Shown here: piece after piece, positions 15,313 through 18,674 of the stretch
Layout of the letters: the number at the start of each line of letters is the position of its first letter
How positions within the stretch are numbered: the first letter of the stretch is position 1
Assembly (NCBI GenBank): GCA_003157945.1
Contig: PMFY01000076.1
Span: forward strand, 1 to 18,674
Length of the DNA stretch: 18,674 nt
From: Acidimicrobiaceae bacterium
GTDB taxonomy: Bacteria > Actinomycetota > Acidimicrobiia > Acidimicrobiales > RAAP-2
Direction: 5' to 3'
Translations under genes and position numbers: made by a program
Notes under the pieces: generated by a model
What the model saw: the letters and a program-made list of their open reading frames with translations, nothing else
Databases searched by the model: none
Told to the model about the DNA's origin: nothing

Positions 15313-15337
15313 GTGTGATCGTCCGCCGGTGGGGTAG
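15313..15337 (+). promoter_or_regulatory. Candidate sigma-B/sigma-F-type promoter of the Ku gene
   Basis: GTGT (15313-15316), exactly 15 bases, then GGGTAG (15332-15337): same -10 and spacer as the catalase and glycosyltransferase promoters, one mismatch in the -35. It lies very close to the ATG at 15347, so the message would be nearly leaderless, although AGGAA (15336-15340) could also act as a ribosome-binding site if transcription begins farther upstream. Confidence 0.45.
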
Positions 15338-15346
15338 GAACTCGCC

Positions 15347-16288
15347 ATGGCGCGCACGGTGTGGAAGGGCTCGCTGTCGTTCGGTCTGGTGAACGTCCCG
15401 GTGGGGCTGTACCCGGCGACGGAGGACCGGACGATCCACTTCCACCAATTCGAGGAGGGCACGGCCGACCGCATCCGCCTGAAGAAGGTCAACGAGCGGA
15501 CCGGCGACGAGGTCACGACGGCCGGCGTCGTGAAGGGCTACGACCTGGGCAACGGCAAGTCGGTGATCGTCGAGCCCGACGAGTTGGAGGCCATCGCGCC
15601 CGAGCGGTCCCGCAACCTCGAGATCGGTGACTTCGTCGACCTCGCCGCCATCGACCCGATCTACTTCCGCTCGACCTACTACCTGGCCCCGGCGGACGAC
15701 GGCGCGCTGAAGGCGTACCGGCTCCTGGCCCGAGCCATGGACAAGACCGGCAAGGCGGGCGTCGCACCACTGGTGATGCGGGGCAAGGAGTACCTGTGCG
15801 TCGTGCGGGCCCATGACGGGGTGCTGGTGCTCGAGACGCTCTACTTCGAGGACGAGATCCGCTCACCCGACGAGATGGTGGCGGAGGTGAAGGGCGTCGA
15901 CGATGCGAAGGCCCTGCGCAGTCCGCGGCCGTCCGGGCGCGACCTGGACATGGCGGTGCAGCTGGTCGGTTCCATGACCGCCGAGTGGGACCCGTCGAAC
16001 TACCACGACACCTATCGCCACGAGGTGGAGGAGTTGATCGAGGCCAAGCGGCAGGGTCGGGCGGTGGTCGTCACCGGCGACGAGGAGGCGCCCGCACCCG
16101 TGGTCGACCTCCGGGCGGCCCTGGAGGCCAGTGTCCGCAGGGTGGGTGGCTCCGGAGGCAAGGCGGGCGGCGTCGGAGGCAAGGGCGGTGGCCCCCGCCG
16201 GGGAGGGGGCCGGACGAAGCCCCGTTCGTCGTCCTCGTCCGGCGGGACGTCCCCCCGGCGCGGTGGCCGGAGGGCGAAGGCCTCCTGA
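15347..16288 (+). CDS. ku: Ku-family non-homologous end-joining protein
   Basis: The product has 313 residues. ATG 15347 has AGGAA six bases upstream. The N-terminal RTVWKGSLSFGLVNVPVGLY (3-22) is the bacterial Ku signature, and the beta-barrel/bridge core runs to about residue 245. The short conserved VVDLRAALEASV (252-263) is the minimal C-terminal region that recruits LigD. Residues ~265-313 are a low-complexity Gly/Lys/Arg/Ser tail. Basic Ku tails of this kind in mycobacteria and Streptomyces contribute DNA binding. Homodimeric Ku rings load on double-strand ends and bring in LigD. The gene converges on a ligD operon, so all the core NHEJ parts are adjacent. Confidence 0.97.
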   Translation: MARTVWKGSLSFGLVNVPVGLYPATEDRTIHFHQFEEGTADRIRLKKVNERTGDEVTTAGVVKGYDLGNGKSVIVEPDELEAIAPERSRNLEIGDFVDLAAIDPIYFRSTYYLAPADDGALKAYRLLARAMDKTGKAGVAPLVMRGKEYLCVVRAHDGVLVLETLYFEDEIRSPDEMVAEVKGVDDAKALRSPRPSGRDLDMAVQLVGSMTAEWDPSNYHDTYRHEVEELIEAKRQGRAVVVTGDEEAPAPVVDLRAALEASVRRVGGSGGKAGGVGGKGGGPRRGGGRTKPRSSSSSGGTSPRRGGRRAKAS

Positions 16289-16290
16289 GC

Positions 16291-16321
16291 GACGACCGCC
16301 CGTGCGCCATGGGCGGTCGTC
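16291..16321. terminator. Strong hairpin between convergent ku and ligD-polymerase genes
   Basis: GACGACCGCCC (16291-16301) and GGGCGGTCGTC (16311-16321) form a perfect 11-bp stem with a 9-base loop, two bases after the Ku stop. A second hairpin, GCCCGGC-N7-GCCGGGC (16324-16344), overlaps the stop of the opposing gene. Together they look like a bidirectional terminator without a T-tract. Confidence 0.7.
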
Positions 16322-16333
16322 CGGCCCGGCACC

Positions 16334-17242
16334 TCAGGCCGGGCGTACGAGCGGCCCGAAGAGGTCCCCCAGGCGCTCGACCCGCTCGAGTACCTCCCTC
16401 GCGTCGAAGACCAGCCGGTCCGGGTCGCCCGTGTCGGCGCAGGTCGTCACCTCGTCCCAGGTGACCGGGGTGGACGCACGGGGCTCACGCACCGCTCGCA
16501 GCGAGTACACCGCCACCGTCGTCTTCGCCGGGTGGTTCTGGCTCCAGTCGATCAGCACGCGCCCCTCCCGGCGACTCTTGCGCATGTTGGCCACGACGTC
16601 ACCGGGCCGATCCGCGGCCAGGGTGTCCGCGAGCTCGTGGGCCGTGGCCCGCGACCGGTCCCAGGTCCAACGGGCGGGTACGGGGGCGTAGACCTGGAGG
16701 CCCTTGGATCCGCTGGTCTTCGCCAGCGCGCCCTCACCCAGACGACCGAGTCGTCCGATCACGTCGAGCGCGACCCGACAGCACTCCACCACGGTGGTCC
16801 CGGGTCCGGGATCCAGGTCGAAGACCAGGTAGTCGGGGGGTGCCGGGAGCGACCGCCGGCGTCCCACCCGCCACAGCGGCACGTGGAACTCGACGGCCGC
16901 GAGGTTGGCCGCCCAGACCAGGGTCGGGAGGTCGCACAGCACGGCGTACTCGACGGACCCGGAGTCGTCGTGGGACGGGACCTCCACGTGGCGCACCCAC
17001 TCCGGCGCATGGGACGGGAGGTGCTTGCCGTAGAAGAACTGGCCGTCGACGCCGTCGGGAAAGCGCTTCATCGTCAGCGGGCGGTCGCGCACGTGGGGGA
17101 GCAGCACGGGTGCGATGCGGACGTAGTAGTCGATCAGCTCCCCTTTGGTGAACCCGGTGGAGGGGTAGAGGACCTTGTCCAGATTGGACAGGCTCACCTC
17201 CCGGCCGTCGATGTCGACCCGCGTCCGGGCGTCAGGGCTCAC
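16334..17242 (-). CDS. ligD-pol: LigD polymerase domain protein (stand-alone primase-polymerase)
   Basis: The product has 302 residues from GTG 17242, overlapping the PE-ligase stop by 11 bases. It is an archaeo-eukaryotic primase-type NHEJ polymerase. LSNLDKVLYPSTGFTKGELI (18-37) and the PLTMKRFPDG strand (55-64) are typical. The metal-binding FDLDPG carries Asp142 and Asp144, KTSGSKGLQVY (175-185) holds the nucleotide-binding His/Lys-type turn, and VLIDWSQN supplies the third acidic ligand, Asp232. The enzyme fills gaps and adds ribonucleotides at broken ends before ligation. In mycobacteria it is the N-terminal domain of a single LigD; here it is a separate polypeptide made from the same transcript as PE-ligase. 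Confidence 0.96.
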   Translation of the reverse strand: MSPDARTRVDIDGREVSLSNLDKVLYPSTGFTKGELIDYYVRIAPVLLPHVRDRPLTMKRFPDGVDGQFFYGKHLPSHAPEWVRHVEVPSHDDSGSVEYAVLCDLPTLVWAANLAAVEFHVPLWRVGRRRSLPAPPDYLVFDLDPGPGTTVVECCRVALDVIGRLGRLGEGALAKTSGSKGLQVYAPVPARWTWDRSRATAHELADTLAADRPGDVVANMRKSRREGRVLIDWSQNHPAKTTVAVYSLRAVREPRASTPVTWDEVTTCADTGDPDRLVFDAREVLERVERLGDLFGPLVRPA

Positions 17243-18674
17243 GGGTCACCTCCCCGGGACCCTTGTCGTCCCGCAGCCCGCGCCACACCGGGTGACGGAG
17301 TCGACCGTCTCCCGTCCATTCGCGGAAGCGCACCTCGCCGACGAGGACCGGCCGGACCCACGTGGTGGTGCGCGCCACGGACGACGGCGGCACCGGGTCG
17401 AACGGTGACGTGGCCCGCTCGAGCGGGTGTATCCGCCGGAGCAGCGCCTTCCGGGTGCTGTCGTCGAATCCCGTGCCGACCTTGCCGACGAACTCCAGCG
17501 GGCGGCTGCCGCCTCGACCGTGGGGGATGCCCAGGACGAGGGCGCCGAACGTGCCGCGTCGCGACCCCTCGCCCGTGGTCCACCCACCCACCACCACCTC
17601 CTGGGCGTGTTCCGGTTTGGTCTTGATCCAGTCGGGACTGCGTCGTCCGGGCCGGTAGGGGCTGGACCGGCGCTTCGCGACCACGCCCTCCATGCCCGTC
17701 TCGACCGCCGCGGCCAGGACGTCGGGTCCCACCGGCCCCGTGAAGGACGGGGTCGCTCCCCACGAGGGGCCGGTGGGCAGCACGCGGTCGAGCAGGGCGC
17801 GGCGCCCGTCGTAGGAGAGGTCGTGGAGGTTCCGTCCGTCGAAGTGGAGGAGATCGAAGACGATGTACGACACGGGGTCCCGGCTCCGGGCGGCCGCTGT
17901 CGTCCTCGACGCCCTGGTGCGACGTTGGATCCGGGCGAACGACGGGGCGCCGTCCTCGTCCAGGACGACGAGTTCGCCGTCGAGGACGGCCGACGTGGAT
18001 CCGAAGGCCTCGGCCAGGGGGCGGAGCTCGGGGAACGAGGAGGTGAGGTCGTGTCCGTTGCGGCTGGTCACGGTGGGCCGTCCGTCCATCACCCGAAGGA
18101 TGGCACGGATCCCGTCCCACTTGAACTCGTAGGCCCACTCGTCGGCCGCCCCCACCGCCAGAGGTCCCGCGGTGGCCAGCATGGGGGTCACCGCTACAGC
18201 CGGCTGCCGGTCGTCCCGGGCCGGACCGTCCATCCGGTGGATCATCCACTGTCCCGGACGGGTGGGGAACAGGACGTACCGGCCGTCCACCCGCCCACCG
18301 TGCAGGACCACCTCGACCTCCCGATCGGTCCACTTCTCGCACTCGTAGGTCCCGTGGTCCCAGATGACCACCCGGCCGCCGCCGTACTCGCCCGGCGGGA
18401 TCGTGCCGGCGAAGGTGGCGTACTCGAGCGGATGGTCCTCGGTGGGCACCGCGAGGTGGTTGCGACCCGGGTCGGGAGGGAGGCCCTTCGGGAGTGCCCA
18501 GGAGACCAGCACGCCGTCGCGTTCGAGTCGGAAGTCCCAGTGGAGGCTGGAGGCATGGTGCTCCTGCACGACGAAGGTCGGCGCTCCCCGGCGACGGGGA
18601 CGCGTCCGGCCGCGGCGGTCCGGGAGCGGCTCGGGCGTGGCGCCGGCCCGACGCTTCGCGCGGTAGGCGGTCAG
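17232..18674 (-). CDS. ligD: LigD 3'-phosphoesterase plus ATP-dependent DNA ligase (start cut by window edge)
   Basis: The frame is open to the right edge, giving 480 visible residues. The first ones (LTAYRAKRRAGATPEP) match the usual LigD N-terminus, so only a few codons are missing. A GTG at 18569 is internal. The phosphoesterase domain (~30-150) keeps all six catalytic positions by spacing: His39, His45, Asp47, Arg49 (in EHHASSLHWDFRLE), His81 and Tyr85. The ligase domain has the adenylated Lys185 in EFKWDGIRA, DGELVVL (232-238), EGVVAKR (329-335) and WIKTK (349-353). It trims 3' phosphates or ribonucleotides and seals breaks. The PE-LIG order, with the polymerase encoded separately just downstream, differs from the mycobacterial POL-PE-LIG fusion. 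Confidence 0.96.
   Translation of the reverse strand: MTAYRAKRRAGATPEPLPDRRGRTRPRRRGAPTFVVQEHHASSLHWDFRLERDGVLVSWALPKGLPPDPGRNHLAVPTEDHPLEYATFAGTIPPGEYGGGRVVIWDHGTYECEKWTDREVEVVLHGGRVDGRYVLFPTRPGQWMIHRMDGPARDDRQPAVAVTPMLATAGPLAVGAADEWAYEFKWDGIRAILRVMDGRPTVTSRNGHDLTSSFPELRPLAEAFGSTSAVLDGELVVLDEDGAPSFARIQRRTRASRTTAAARSRDPVSYIVFDLLHFDGRNLHDLSYDGRRALLDRVLPTGPSWGATPSFTGPVGPDVLAAAVETGMEGVVAKRRSSPYRPGRRSPDWIKTKPEHAQEVVVGGWTTGEGSRRGTFGALVLGIPHGRGGSRPLEFVGKVGTGFDDSTRKALLRRIHPLERATSPFDPVPPSSVARTTTWVRPVLVGEVRFREWTGDGRLRHPVWRGLRDDKGPGEVTREP

Noticed and set aside
16140..16285. Gly/Lys-rich repetitive DNA at the end of ku as a tandem repeat element
   Set aside because: The repeats are irregular and in frame; they encode the basic low-complexity tail expected of actinobacterial Ku.
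1..18674. tRNA, rRNA, CRISPR, insertion sequence or prophage
   Set aside because: I found no cloverleaf-like stems with conserved arms, no regularly spaced repeats, no transposase or integrase motif and no composition break.

Overview
This is a very GC-rich stretch (about 70% by eye) with many GTG starts, short intergenic gaps, stop/start overlaps and one apparently leaderless gene. Together with DUF3618, DUF4235, a Ku/LigD pair and an Lhr-type helicase, this points to a free-living actinobacterium (Actinomycetota). I cannot place it more precisely from sequence alone. No rRNA, tRNA, CRISPR array, insertion sequence, integrase or phage gene is visible. It reads as chromosomal DNA of the host's own composition.

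Layout. 1-761 (+) is the C-terminal part of a LuxR-type regulator cut by the left edge. 947-5338 (-) is a full-length Lhr helicase. 5480-6975 (+) is a coupled pair: a DksA/TraR-type zinc-finger protein and a YihY/BrkB-type membrane protein. 7057-7902 (+) is a DoxX-like membrane protein with a long alanine-rich tail. 8004-8873 (-) is a tight three-gene operon: a 55-residue orphan, a DUF3618 protein and a DUF4235 protein. 9090-11183 (+) is a large-subunit, KatE-type catalase. 11212-14329 (-) is a four-gene operon: GT2 glycosyltransferase, acyl-CoA-dehydrogenase-like protein, PIG-L deacetylase and NodS-like methyltransferase. 14445-14930 (+) is a small lipoprotein. 14986-15304 (+) is a frameshifted DUF6328-like gene. 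15347-16288 (+) is Ku. It converges across a terminator-like hairpin on a two-gene LigD operon: PE-ligase (17232-18674, running off the right edge) followed by the polymerase (16334-17242).

Functional theme. Much of the content fits survival under damage or starvation: double-strand break repair (Ku, LigD), a helicase linked to DNA repair, peroxide removal, a DksA-like regulator and several small envelope proteins of unknown role. Upstream of five transcription units I see a bipartite promoter resembling the sigma-B/sigma-F general-stress consensus. Two are exact GTTT-N15-GGGTAG (catalase and the glycosyltransferase operon). Ku has GTGT-N15-GGGTAG and the DksA/YihY operon has GTGT-N16-GGGTAC. 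The DoxX gene has only a weak version. This suggests that scattered genes here share one stress regulon.

Most interesting part. The glycosyltransferase / acyl-CoA-dehydrogenase-like / PIG-L / NodS-like operon is the best candidate for an undescribed system. Its enzyme classes (sugar transfer, N-deacetylation, SAM-dependent methylation, acyl or flavin chemistry) parallel those used to build modified glycolipids such as Nod factors, and it carries an exact stress-type promoter. Its product is unknown and cannot be deduced from the sequence.
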